This document shows positions 36,336 through 44,148 of a stretch of DNA of 64,000 bases, piece after piece; the first letter of the stretch is position 1; each line of letters starts with the position of its first letter. Source of the stretch: Candidatus Zhuqueibacterota bacterium (GTDB lineage Bacteria; Zhuqueibacterota; Zhuqueibacteria; Zhuqueibacterales; Geothermadaptataceae); contig JAUZRQ010000001.1 of NCBI GenBank assembly GCA_030950365.1, forward strand, positions 1 to 64,000. Reading direction: 5' to 3'. The translations under genes and the position numbers were made by a program. A model generated the notes under the pieces. That model searched no databases and was not told the DNA's origin. It saw only the letters and a list, made by a program, of their open reading frames with translations.

Positions 36336-36355
36336 GCCAAAGATTTTGGCTTTTT
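36336..36355 (+). terminator. Terminator between fliQ and fliR
   Basis: GCCAAA (36336-36341), 3-base loop, TTTGGC (36345-36350), then five T. A short stem, so efficiency may be partial. Confidence 0.6.
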
Positions 36356-36407
36356 AAAAAACAAGAGGTTATACTGTTACTGAAACATCAATCCATCTAC
36401 CGATTTT

Positions 36408-36423
36408 TGGCATATCCATTGCT
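36408..36423 (+). promoter_or_regulatory. Sigma-54 promoter for the fliR-flhBA operon
   Basis: TGGCATATCCATTGCT has GG at 36409-36410 and GC at 36421-36422, exact spacing. Start of transcription expected near 36434, 55 bases before fliR. Confidence 0.8.
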
Positions 36424-36489
36424 TTCTTTCCAGTGTACTTAGCCCTCTGAAATTCCATAATAACTGCGAGCGACCCAGTATATCCTCCG

Positions 36490-37263
36490 ATGATCGATCT
36501 TTTTTTAATCAAAGCTGAGACGTTTTTACTGGTTTTGGTGCGTATTTTGAGCTTTCTGGCGGTGGCGCCCTTTTTCGGACATCGCGGCTTTCCCATGTTG
36601 ATGCGTACGGCTTTGGCGCTGGTGCTGTCGTTCCTGGTGTTTCCCAACGTTGCCGCGCCGTCAGCCACCAGTCAGAGTGCTCTGGATTATGCAATTCTGG
36701 TGGGAAAAGAGGTCGCCGTCGGGCTTATTCTTGGTTTTATTAGTCAGTTTATTTTCTGGGGCGTCCGGTTTGGCGGTCAGATTCTGAGTTTTTTAATGGG
36801 CTTTTCTCTCGTTACCACCATTGCCCCGGATACTCGGGAACAGATTTCAATCATTGGCACATTTCAATGGCTGTTTGCTATCACCGTGTTTTTATTGTTA
36901 GATGGCCATTTTCTTCTCATCGAAGCGTTGGTCAAGTCGTTTCAGATTGTGCCCCTGGTGGAGGCCAAATTTTCATCCCGACTGGTTGCTCACACCGCTA
37001 AATTGAGCGCAGGGGTCTTCGTCATTGCGGTGCAAATGAGCGCACCGGTGCTGGTGACGATTTTCATGACAAATATTTCGCTGGCCATGCTGGCCCGTAT
37101 GATGCCACAGATGAACGTGTTCATCGTTGGTTTTCCTCTGACCATCTCCATTGGTTTTATTACGATGATCATTGTTACGCCCGTGTTTATTGTGCTAGTT
37201 CAGCACTTGCTGGGAGATCTACGCGAGAGCATAGCAATTATTTTGCGATTGTTGGGAGAATAG
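36490..37263 (+). CDS. fliR: Flagellar export gate protein FliR
   Basis: Multi-pass gate component, 257 residues. Characteristic segments: LSFLAVAPFFGHRGFPMLMR, VAVGLILGFISQFIFWGVRF and the MSAPVLVTIFMTNISLAMLA stretch. The ribosome site is weak (TCCGATG context), so expression may depend on the new promoter. Followed by flhB after 3 bases. Confidence 0.93.
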   Translation: MIDLFLIKAETFLLVLVRILSFLAVAPFFGHRGFPMLMRTALALVLSFLVFPNVAAPSATSQSALDYAILVGKEVAVGLILGFISQFIFWGVRFGGQILSFLMGFSLVTTIAPDTREQISIIGTFQWLFAITVFLLLDGHFLLIEALVKSFQIVPLVEAKFSSRLVAHTAKLSAGVFVIAVQMSAPVLVTIFMTNISLAMLARMMPQMNVFIVGFPLTISIGFITMIIVTPVFIVLVQHLLGDLRESIAIILRLLGE

Positions 37264-37266
37264 CAT

Positions 37267-38346
37267 ATGCCGGAAAACACCAGCGGCCAGGAGAAAACAG
37301 AAGCCCCATCGGCGCGAAAGCGGGAGGAAGCACGCAGACAGGGCCAGGTGGCCAAGAGTGTGGAAGTAAATACGGCGTTGGTGCTGCTGGCCGGTACAGC
37401 ATTTTTCTTTTTTGCCGGTCGCGGTTTGCTGACCCAAATCATGGTGTTCTGGAAGGAGCATTTTCAGCAGGTGGTGCTATTACCAGTTAACCAGGAAGAC
37501 TTGTTTGCGCTAATCAGTAGCCTGGGACTGAAAATCCTGTACATTCTCGGGCCGTTTCTGCTGCTGGTGAGTCTGGTCGGGCTGGCCTCCAATCTGGCGC
37601 AGGTAGGATTTATGTGGTCCACAGAAGCGTTGGCGCCGAAATTTGAAAAACTCAATATTATCGCCGGTTTTAAGCGCTTGGTGTCTCCGCGGTCGTTGGT
37701 GGAGTTGCTGAAGGGCCTTCTTAAGTTGACGATCATCGGCCTGGTCATTTATGTAACGCTGCATGGCAAAATCGAGCTGTTCTTTCAAATGATGCAGGAG
37801 TCGGTCGGTCATATTTTGCAATTTTTAGCACGCACCGCTGGAGAAGTGATGTTCAAAGTAGCGTTGGCATTGCTGCTACTGGCCGTCGCCGACTATGGTT
37901 ATCAGCGCTGGGAATTTGAAAAGAATTTGCGCATGACCAAAGAAGAAGCCAAAGAAGAACAAAAAATGGTCGAAGGCAATCCGCAAATCAAAGCCCGAAT
38001 TCGCGAAGTGCAGCGTTCGGCTGCCCGCAGGCGCATGATGGCGAAGGTGCCAGAAGCGGATGTGGTGATTACCAACCCGATTCACTATGCGGTGGCCCTG
38101 AAGTATGAACCAGGAGAGTACGCTGCACCGATTATCGTGGCTAAAGGGGAGCGCAAGATCGCCCAGCGTATCAAGGCCATTGCTGAAGAACATGGCGTGC
38201 CCATTTACGAAGATCCGCCCTTGGCGCAATTGCTGTTCAAACGCGGTGAAGTCGGACAGGAAATTCCCATCGATGCCTATCAGGCGGTGGCAGAAATTCT
38301 GTCCTATATCTACATGATGCGCAATCAGAAACCAAATCTAAATTAG
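37267..38346 (+). CDS. flhB: Flagellar export switch protein FlhB
   Basis: Substrate-specificity switch of the export gate, 359 residues. N-terminal EKTEAPSARKREEARRQGQV and four membrane segments, then the cytoplasmic part with the self-cleavage motif, here NPIH (Asn270) where most FlhB have NPTH. The cleaved C-terminal part goes on as YAVALKYEPGEYAAPIIVAK. GGGAGAATAG ribosome site. Confidence 0.95.
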   Translation: MPENTSGQEKTEAPSARKREEARRQGQVAKSVEVNTALVLLAGTAFFFFAGRGLLTQIMVFWKEHFQQVVLLPVNQEDLFALISSLGLKILYILGPFLLLVSLVGLASNLAQVGFMWSTEALAPKFEKLNIIAGFKRLVSPRSLVELLKGLLKLTIIGLVIYVTLHGKIELFFQMMQESVGHILQFLARTAGEVMFKVALALLLLAVADYGYQRWEFEKNLRMTKEEAKEEQKMVEGNPQIKARIREVQRSAARRRMMAKVPEADVVITNPIHYAVALKYEPGEYAAPIIVAKGERKIAQRIKAIAEEHGVPIYEDPPLAQLLFKRGEVGQEIPIDAYQAVAEILSYIYMMRNQKPNLN

Positions 38347-38356
38347 CTGAGGACCC

Positions 38357-40438
38357 ATGGCAAGTCTTAGCTTGACCATCAATACCGGACTACAACGGTT
38401 CAGCGATATTCTCGTGGCCGGCGGGGTGCTGCTGATTTTGGTGATCATGGTTATCCCAATCCCGACGCCCGTGCTGGATTTCTTGATTGCGCTGAATATC
38501 GCCATGGCACTTGCGGTGCTCATGGTAGCCATGTATATGACCGAGCCCCTACAATTCAGCGTTTTCCCGGGTCTGTTGTTGATTTTGACTTTGTTCCGGC
38601 TGTCGCTCAACATTGCATCTACGCGGTTAATCCTTGGGGAAGGCTTTGCAGGCAGCATCATCAGTTCATTTGGCAATTTTGTGGTTAAAGGCAATTATGT
38701 TGTTGGTTTCATTATCTTTCTTATTCTGGTCATCATTCAGTTTGTGGTGATTACCAAAGGGGCTGGCCGAATTGCCGAGGTGGCGGCGCGATTCACGTTG
38801 GATGCCATGCCTGGTAAACAGATGGCTATCGATGCGGATTTGAATGCAGGGCTCATTGACGAGGCTGAAGCAAGAAAACGGCGCGAGGACATTTCACGTG
38901 AAGCCGATTTTTACGGCGCCATGGACGGTGCCTCTAAATTTGTTCGCGGCGACGCCATCGCCGGATTGATCATCACTTTCATCAACGTGATCGGCGGCCT
39001 GATTATCGGTGTAGGGCAAAAGGGCATGGGGTTCGCCGAAGCCGCGCAGACGTACACGCTGCTCACTGTAGGTGACGGTCTGGTTTCGCAAATTCCGGCC
39101 CTGATTGTTTCCACCTCTGCTGGTATTATTGTCGCTCGTGCGGCCTCTAACTCACATCTTGGCCAAGATTTGATCAATCAGCTCCTGTTTGAGCCGCGGG
39201 GGTTATACATCATTTCCGGTGTGCTGGCTTTTTTTGCCATTACCCCAGGATTGCCTATGATGCCGTTTCTCACCCTGTCCGTATTGGCATTCATCACCGC
39301 TCGCTCCGCGAGATCGGCGATAGACAAAGAGAATGCAGAAGAAGTACAAAGCGAAAAAGAAAAGGAAGCCGAACCGGAGCCCATCGACGAAGTCGAAAAG
39401 TATTTGCACGTGGATCCGCTGGAACTGGAAATCGGCTACGGGCTGATCCCACTGGTGGATCCTGAGCACGGCGGCGATTTGTTGCATCGGATTACCATGA
39501 TCCGCAAGCAAGTGGCGCTGGAGCTCGGTATCATTATTCCGCCCATTCGCATACGGGATAATATTCAGCTCAAGCCTGACGATTACGTAGTGAAATTGCG
39601 GGGGCACGAGATTGCCCGCGGAGAAGTGCGCATGGGCTACTTCATGGCGCTGAATCCAGGCATAGTGAGCAAGACTATACGTGGCATTGAGACGGTGGAA
39701 CCGGCTTTTGGCCTGCCGGCCCTGTGGATCCCTGAATCGCGCCGTACCGAAGCTGCAGCCGCTGGATATACGGTCATCGAACCGGCAGCCGTTTTAGCTA
39801 CCCATTTGAAAGAATTGTTGAAACGACATGCGCATGAATTGCTGGGCCGTCAGGAAACCCAGAAGCTGATTGACCATGTGAAAAAAGACTACCCAGCGGT
39901 GGTGGAGGAGGTGATCCCGAATCAGCTTTCGCTGGGTACGGTCCAGAAAATCCTGCAAAACCTGCTCAAAGAGCGCGTCTCAATTCGAGACCTGGTACGC
40001 ATTTTGGAAATCCTCGGGGATTCCCTGCAGTTCAGCAAGGATCCTGACGTACTAACCGAATACGTGCGCAACGGCCTCGGGCCGACCATCCACGAACCGT
40101 ATTTATCGGAAGATGGAGCTATTTACGCCATAACCCTCGATCCGGCGTTGGAGCGTCGGATTTCCGAATCGGTGCGTAGCGGCGATAGCGTATTGAAAAT
40201 TCCCAATTTGCCACCCAATATGCTGAAGGAGATTTACGAACAGGTCAAAGCGCTTTCTGACAAGCTGATGGACGAAGGAAAACCAGCGGTTATGGTGGTT
40301 TCGCCAGGCGTACGGCTGTACACGCGCCGCCTGGTGGAAACGGTGTTCCCGGACCTCGCGGTTCTGGCCATCACGGAAATTCCAACGCACATTGAAATCA
40401 AATCGATTGGAACCATACGAGTGAGCCATGAGGATTAA
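38357..40438 (+). CDS. flhA: Flagellar export gate protein FlhA
   Basis: Large membrane and cytoplasmic gate protein, 693 residues. N-terminal eight membrane segments with LLILTLFRLSLNIASTRLIL and GKQMAIDADLNAGLIDEAEA, then a linker rich in Glu (about 325-345), then the cytoplasmic domain with VVSPGVRLYTRRLVETVFPD. Overlaps flhF by 11 bases. Confidence 0.95.
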   Translation: MASLSLTINTGLQRFSDILVAGGVLLILVIMVIPIPTPVLDFLIALNIAMALAVLMVAMYMTEPLQFSVFPGLLLILTLFRLSLNIASTRLILGEGFAGSIISSFGNFVVKGNYVVGFIIFLILVIIQFVVITKGAGRIAEVAARFTLDAMPGKQMAIDADLNAGLIDEAEARKRREDISREADFYGAMDGASKFVRGDAIAGLIITFINVIGGLIIGVGQKGMGFAEAAQTYTLLTVGDGLVSQIPALIVSTSAGIIVARAASNSHLGQDLINQLLFEPRGLYIISGVLAFFAITPGLPMMPFLTLSVLAFITARSARSAIDKENAEEVQSEKEKEAEPEPIDEVEKYLHVDPLELEIGYGLIPLVDPEHGGDLLHRITMIRKQVALELGIIIPPIRIRDNIQLKPDDYVVKLRGHEIARGEVRMGYFMALNPGIVSKTIRGIETVEPAFGLPALWIPESRRTEAAAAGYTVIEPAAVLATHLKELLKRHAHELLGRQETQKLIDHVKKDYPAVVEEVIPNQLSLGTVQKILQNLLKERVSIRDLVRILEILGDSLQFSKDPDVLTEYVRNGLGPTIHEPYLSEDGAIYAITLDPALERRISESVRSGDSVLKIPNLPPNMLKEIYEQVKALSDKLMDEGKPAVMVVSPGVRLYTRRLVETVFPDLAVLAITEIPTHIEIKSIGTIRVSHED

Positions 40439-41612
40439 AAAATTCAAAGCCGATTCGCTTAACGCTGCGCTAAAGCAGGTGCGTGAGCAACTGGGCGAAA
40501 ATGCGCTCATCCTGAGTACGCGGCGTCTTAAAAACGATCCAAGCGGACAGGCTTCCGTTGTTGAAGTGGTGGCCGCAGTGGATGAGATGACGGCGGCGAA
40601 ACAGAAGCGCATGCGAAAATCGCTTGCAAGCCAATCCCAGTCGGGCGGACGACGCACGCATTTTGCCGCCCGTATGTATCAGCAAGCAAGCAAGCCGGCT
40701 GAGGAGAGTTTTTCTACAGTAGATGCCACCGAATCAGAATCGTTGCGCCGCCAAATCGCCGCTGAATCAACAACGGTAACTCCCGTACCGGCCATTGAGG
40801 TTAACCATCCGGTGCTGATGCGACTGTTTACGGCATTAAAACTCGCCGGCGTGCATTATGAAATGATCCGCCGTTTGATGGGCTTTTTAAACCTGGAAAT
40901 TCCGCAAGGCGGGCTCAATGAAGCCGGGCGATTGCATGACGCCTTGAAAAACGGACTGCTACGATTCATTCGGTATTCACCTCTGGACATCCGGCAAGCG
41001 CCAAAGCCGCTGGCCATTGCCTTTGTCGGACCGACAGGCGTGGGCAAAACCACTACCCTGGCCAAGATTGCGGCGCGGCTAAAGATTGAGCAAAAGCAAC
41101 GTGTCGGTCTGGTGTCCATCGATACGTTCCGAATCGCGGCCATCGATCAGTTGCGCACCTTTGCGCATATTGCCGAACTCCCACTGAAAGTGGCGTATCA
41201 GCCGAGTGAACTGTCGCAAGCGCTGACCGAATACCGTGACATGGATTTCATTTTGATCGATACTACGGGCCGCAATCCGCGCAACTCGGAATACTTGCAT
41301 GAGCTGGCGCGATTTCTGGCGCCGGTGCATCCATTGCAGATGCACTTGGTGCTCAGCGCCACTACCCGCTACGCCGAAATGGAAGAAATCGCGCAGCAAT
41401 ATGGGAAAATCGGCTTTCACCGATTATTACTCACCAAAATCGATGAGGTAATGCATCCGGCGATTGTGCTGAATCTTTTCAAGCTATCAAATGTGCCGGT
41501 TACCTGGGTGACTAACGGTCAGAATATTCCGGAAGATCTGCTTGAGGCTGGCAGCGAAGCGTTATTGAATGCGATAATACGAGGATGGGATCTGAGCAAA
41601 TGGATCAGTTAA
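40428..41612 (+). CDS. flhF: Flagellar placement GTPase FlhF
   Basis: SRP-type GTPase that sets the place and number of polar flagella, 394 residues. N-terminal basic domain starting MRIKKFKADSLNAALKQVRE, then the NG domain: VGPTGVGKTTTLAKIAARL (P loop near residue 200), DTFRIAAIDQLRTFA, and DTTGRNPRN (G3, with Thr where DTAG is usual). Adjacent flhG points to the FlhF-FlhG pair of polar flagellates. Confidence 0.93.
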   Translation: MRIKKFKADSLNAALKQVREQLGENALILSTRRLKNDPSGQASVVEVVAAVDEMTAAKQKRMRKSLASQSQSGGRRTHFAARMYQQASKPAEESFSTVDATESESLRRQIAAESTTVTPVPAIEVNHPVLMRLFTALKLAGVHYEMIRRLMGFLNLEIPQGGLNEAGRLHDALKNGLLRFIRYSPLDIRQAPKPLAIAFVGPTGVGKTTTLAKIAARLKIEQKQRVGLVSIDTFRIAAIDQLRTFAHIAELPLKVAYQPSELSQALTEYRDMDFILIDTTGRNPRNSEYLHELARFLAPVHPLQMHLVLSATTRYAEMEEIAQQYGKIGFHRLLLTKIDEVMHPAIVLNLFKLSNVPVTWVTNGQNIPEDLLEAGSEALLNAIIRGWDLSKWIS

Positions 41613-42436
41613 GCGGATTGCGTCAGATTTTGCGTGAACAAACGGTTTTTGAGCCGCCGCAACCGGCTGCATTTCCGTGGATCTGGAGCATTTGCAGCGG
41701 CAAAGGTGGTACGGGTAAATCTCTGCTGGCCGCGGGAGCAGCGTTGACCCTGGCCCGTCAGGGCAAAAAAGTCCTGCTCCTGGACGGGGATTTTAACCTT
41801 CCCGGCCTGCAGGTGTTCTTTAATCACCTCGAGATATCAAACTTTTTTGATCATGCTGCCGATACCCTTCAAATAGGAAATTTCATCTCTGAAATAAATT
41901 CATATTTACACGTTCTGATGCCCAAATTCAGTCAACCATTGACTTCAGAGCGGCAAATGCAACTTTTGCTGGCTGTGCGTCAGCAACTCCTGCCCGAATA
42001 CGAAATCCTGGTTGCCGATTTACCTGCCGGATTTTCGGGCATTCACCGCTGGTTTGCGGAAAACAGTCGTCTTGTTACAATTATAATCGGGCAAGACTAT
42101 GGCTCGTTTGCCAATAGTTATGCGCTGATAAAGCTGATGAAACAGGTCAGCCCCTCCCTGAACGTGGGCATCTGGGTGAATCAGACCGAAAACGAAAAAA
42201 AAGCTCGGCTGCTGCACCGAAAGCTGAATCTAGCGCTGGATCATTTTCTCAAACAATCGGTCGAATTTCATGGCTGGTTGCCCTTTATCAGTAAAATACA
42301 GGAAGAACTGGCTGATACGCATCCAATGATTCTTTGGCCAGGCGACATGGACTTTTTCCGACGATTGAAATCGAATCTAATCCGGCAAATCCCAGTATTG
42401 ACTCGAAATGAGGTAGCTTTGCATGCGCACATATAG
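41600..42436 (+). CDS. flhG: Flagellar number regulator FlhG (MinD-like ATPase)
   Basis: ParA/MinD-family ATPase, FleN/FlhG type, about 278 residues. It begins with the DQ-x-GLR motif (MDQLSGLRQIL) that activates FlhF, then CSGKGGTGKSLLAAGAAL (deviant Walker A near residue 31) and LLDGDFNLPGLQVFFN. A C-terminal amphipathic membrane helix is not clear. Start at 41600 is favoured over ATG 41585 because of the conserved DQ-led N-terminus; both lie inside flhF. Confidence 0.9.
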   Translation: MDQLSGLRQILREQTVFEPPQPAAFPWIWSICSGKGGTGKSLLAAGAALTLARQGKKVLLLDGDFNLPGLQVFFNHLEISNFFDHAADTLQIGNFISEINSYLHVLMPKFSQPLTSERQMQLLLAVRQQLLPEYEILVADLPAGFSGIHRWFAENSRLVTIIIGQDYGSFANSYALIKLMKQVSPSLNVGIWVNQTENEKKARLLHRKLNLALDHFLKQSVEFHGWLPFISKIQEELADTHPMILWPGDMDFFRRLKSNLIRQIPVLTRNEVALHAHI

Positions 42437-42478
42437 CGAGTATAGTGAGTGGCACCAACGTATCGGGAGGATTGGGAC

Positions 42479-42766
42479 ATGGTTTTTAAAGTGTCTCTCA
42501 TACTGGCGATTCTGATCTATTTTGTTCAAATCATTTCTGGTATCCCGATCGAAAAAAGCATTATACGGGCCATGCTGTATTTTATTATTTTCTATTCGGT
42601 TATATCGATTAACCAAATTATCTATTTACATATGAAATTGCATATGATAAAACTGGAAGAAGCCAGGAAAGAGGAAGAAAAAAAGAAGCGAAAAGAAGAG
42701 CAACAAGCGAGAGTTGCAAAAACCTTGGCAAATTTTATGAAGGACCCCAAGAAAATGGAAGGATAA
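42479..42766 (+). CDS. Small two-pass membrane protein between flhG and fliA
   Basis: 95 residues, not recognised. Two hydrophobic segments (about 4-20 and 30-52) followed by a highly charged helix rich in Glu, Lys and Arg (ARKEEEKKKRKEEQQARVAK). ATG 42479 follows GGGAGG with 8-base spacing. Its place between flhG and fliA suggests a role near the polar flagellar site, but this is only context. Confidence 0.7.
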   Translation: MVFKVSLILAILIYFVQIISGIPIEKSIIRAMLYFIIFYSVISINQIIYLHMKLHMIKLEEARKEEEKKKRKEEQQARVAKTLANFMKDPKKMEG

Positions 42767-42811
42767 TTGGGTAACCATCTCTGTTAAACGTTTAAATAAT
42801 GGAGCTGCATC

Positions 42812-43579
42812 ATGCCGAACACCGAACAAGAAATTCTGTGGGAACAGTATCTGGCCGGCGGTGGGTCAGAAGTTCGCGAACAGTTGCTGCTGAAGTATTT
42901 GCCCCTGGTAAAATATGTGGCCGGAAAAATGATGGCAACGCTGCCGTCGTCGGTGGATTACGATGACCTGGTCAGTGCAGGGGTGATTGGTTTAATTGGC
43001 GCCCTGGAACGTTTCGATCCAAATATGGGAGTAAAGTTTGAGACGTTTGTGCTACCGCGCATTCGTGGGGCAATCTTGGATGAATTGCGCAAACTGGACT
43101 GGGCGCCGCGATCGCTGCGCTCCAAAGCCCGCAAATTCGACCGAACCATGCAGGAAATGGAAAAAGAACTTGGTCGAGCGGTGAGCGAACGCGAGGTCAT
43201 GGAACGTCTCGATATGAGCGAACAGGAATTGATCGCCCTAACCCGAGATGTCAATAATGCCATTCTGGTATCGCTGGATGGTCCGGGCATCGACGATGGC
43301 GAGCAGACCACATCAATGTATGACCTCGTGGAAAACACCACTTCAGATAATCCTTACAGTTCTATTGAAAAGGAAGAGATCAAACGGCTTCTGGTCAAAA
43401 CCATTGAGAAGCTGCCCGAGCAGGAAAAAATTGTCATGGCATTGTATTATTATGAAGAATTGACGCTGCGGGAAATTGGACAGGTGCTGAATATCACCGA
43501 ATCACGGGTGTCGCAGATTCACAGCAAGGCGGTCAATACGCTGCGGAATCTGCTGCTGGAGGAATTGACAAACTATTGA
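42812..43579 (+). CDS. fliA: Flagellar sigma factor FliA (sigma-28)
   Basis: Sigma-70 family, FliA subgroup, 255 residues. Region 2 (SSVDYDDLVSAGVIGLIGAL and VLPRIRGAILDELRKLDWAP) and region 4 (LPEQEKIVMALYYYEELTLR then SRVSQIHSKAVNTLRN) are typical. It would read the sigma-28-like promoters at 12367 and 43638. GGAGCT ribosome site. Confidence 0.95.
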   Translation: MPNTEQEILWEQYLAGGGSEVREQLLLKYLPLVKYVAGKMMATLPSSVDYDDLVSAGVIGLIGALERFDPNMGVKFETFVLPRIRGAILDELRKLDWAPRSLRSKARKFDRTMQEMEKELGRAVSEREVMERLDMSEQELIALTRDVNNAILVSLDGPGIDDGEQTTSMYDLVENTTSDNPYSSIEKEEIKRLLVKTIEKLPEQEKIVMALYYYEELTLREIGQVLNITESRVSQIHSKAVNTLRNLLLEELTNY

Positions 43580-43637
43580 TTGAATATTCACCACTAATAT
43601 ACAGGAGTATACCTGAGACTGTTGCGAAAATGTTATA

Positions 43638-43665
43638 TAAAACTGGCGATTTAGTAGGCCGATAA
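43638..43665 (+). promoter_or_regulatory. Sigma-28 type promoter before a small charged protein
   Basis: A perfect GCCGATAA -10 at 43658-43665 with TAAA at 43638-43641; the spacing is one base longer than the usual value. It lies 22 bases before the start at 43687. Confidence 0.65.
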
Positions 43666-43686
43666 TAAAAATAAAAACGGTTCATC

Positions 43687-44010
43687 ATGATTCGGCCTAT
43701 CGATCTACACGATCAACTTACCAAAACACCTCTCATTGAACGAGTGCAGCAGGCTGAAAAAGTGGCCGAAGAAGGCCAGCAGAAGTTTCAACAACTGATT
43801 GCGCAGCACACGGCTGAAAAACAGGTGCAAACGGCTCAACCAACGCATCAAGATGAAAAGATCGTTGATACTTATGAAAAACACCGACAAGCGCAACATG
43901 AAGACCAGGCTGAAAAGGATAAAGAAAAACAAAATACCGGCAAAAATGAACCTGATGAGGATGAACCGGTGATGACTCAGCTTGGTTTTGAGATTGATCT
44001 AAAGGCGTGA
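43687..44010 (+). CDS. Small charged flagellar-cluster protein
   Basis: 107 residues, mostly Gln, Glu, Lys and His with almost no hydrophobic core except the N-terminal and last few residues. No FlgM-type sigma-28 binding helices are visible, so it is not a clear FlgM, though it sits directly after fliA behind a sigma-28-type promoter. Proteins with this IRPIDLHDQL-like start are found in other flagellar operons without known function. Ribosome binding site weak. Confidence 0.6.
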   Translation: MIRPIDLHDQLTKTPLIERVQQAEKVAEEGQQKFQQLIAQHTAEKQVQTAQPTHQDEKIVDTYEKHRQAQHEDQAEKDKEKQNTGKNEPDEDEPVMTQLGFEIDLKA

Positions 44011-44148
44011 TTCCACTGTTTGCTATTCAGCCTGCCATGCTGCACGCACCAAACTACCTTTTGTCTCTGCAATTGTGAGCACCTGAAAATGCGACTCTGA
44101 ATGGGATTACCCATCATAGGACTTGCAACCAACATTCAGGACAACATC

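Noticed and set aside
43687-44010. Annotation of this gene as flgM
   Set aside because: No sigma-28-binding helices or FlgM C-terminal motif are visible.
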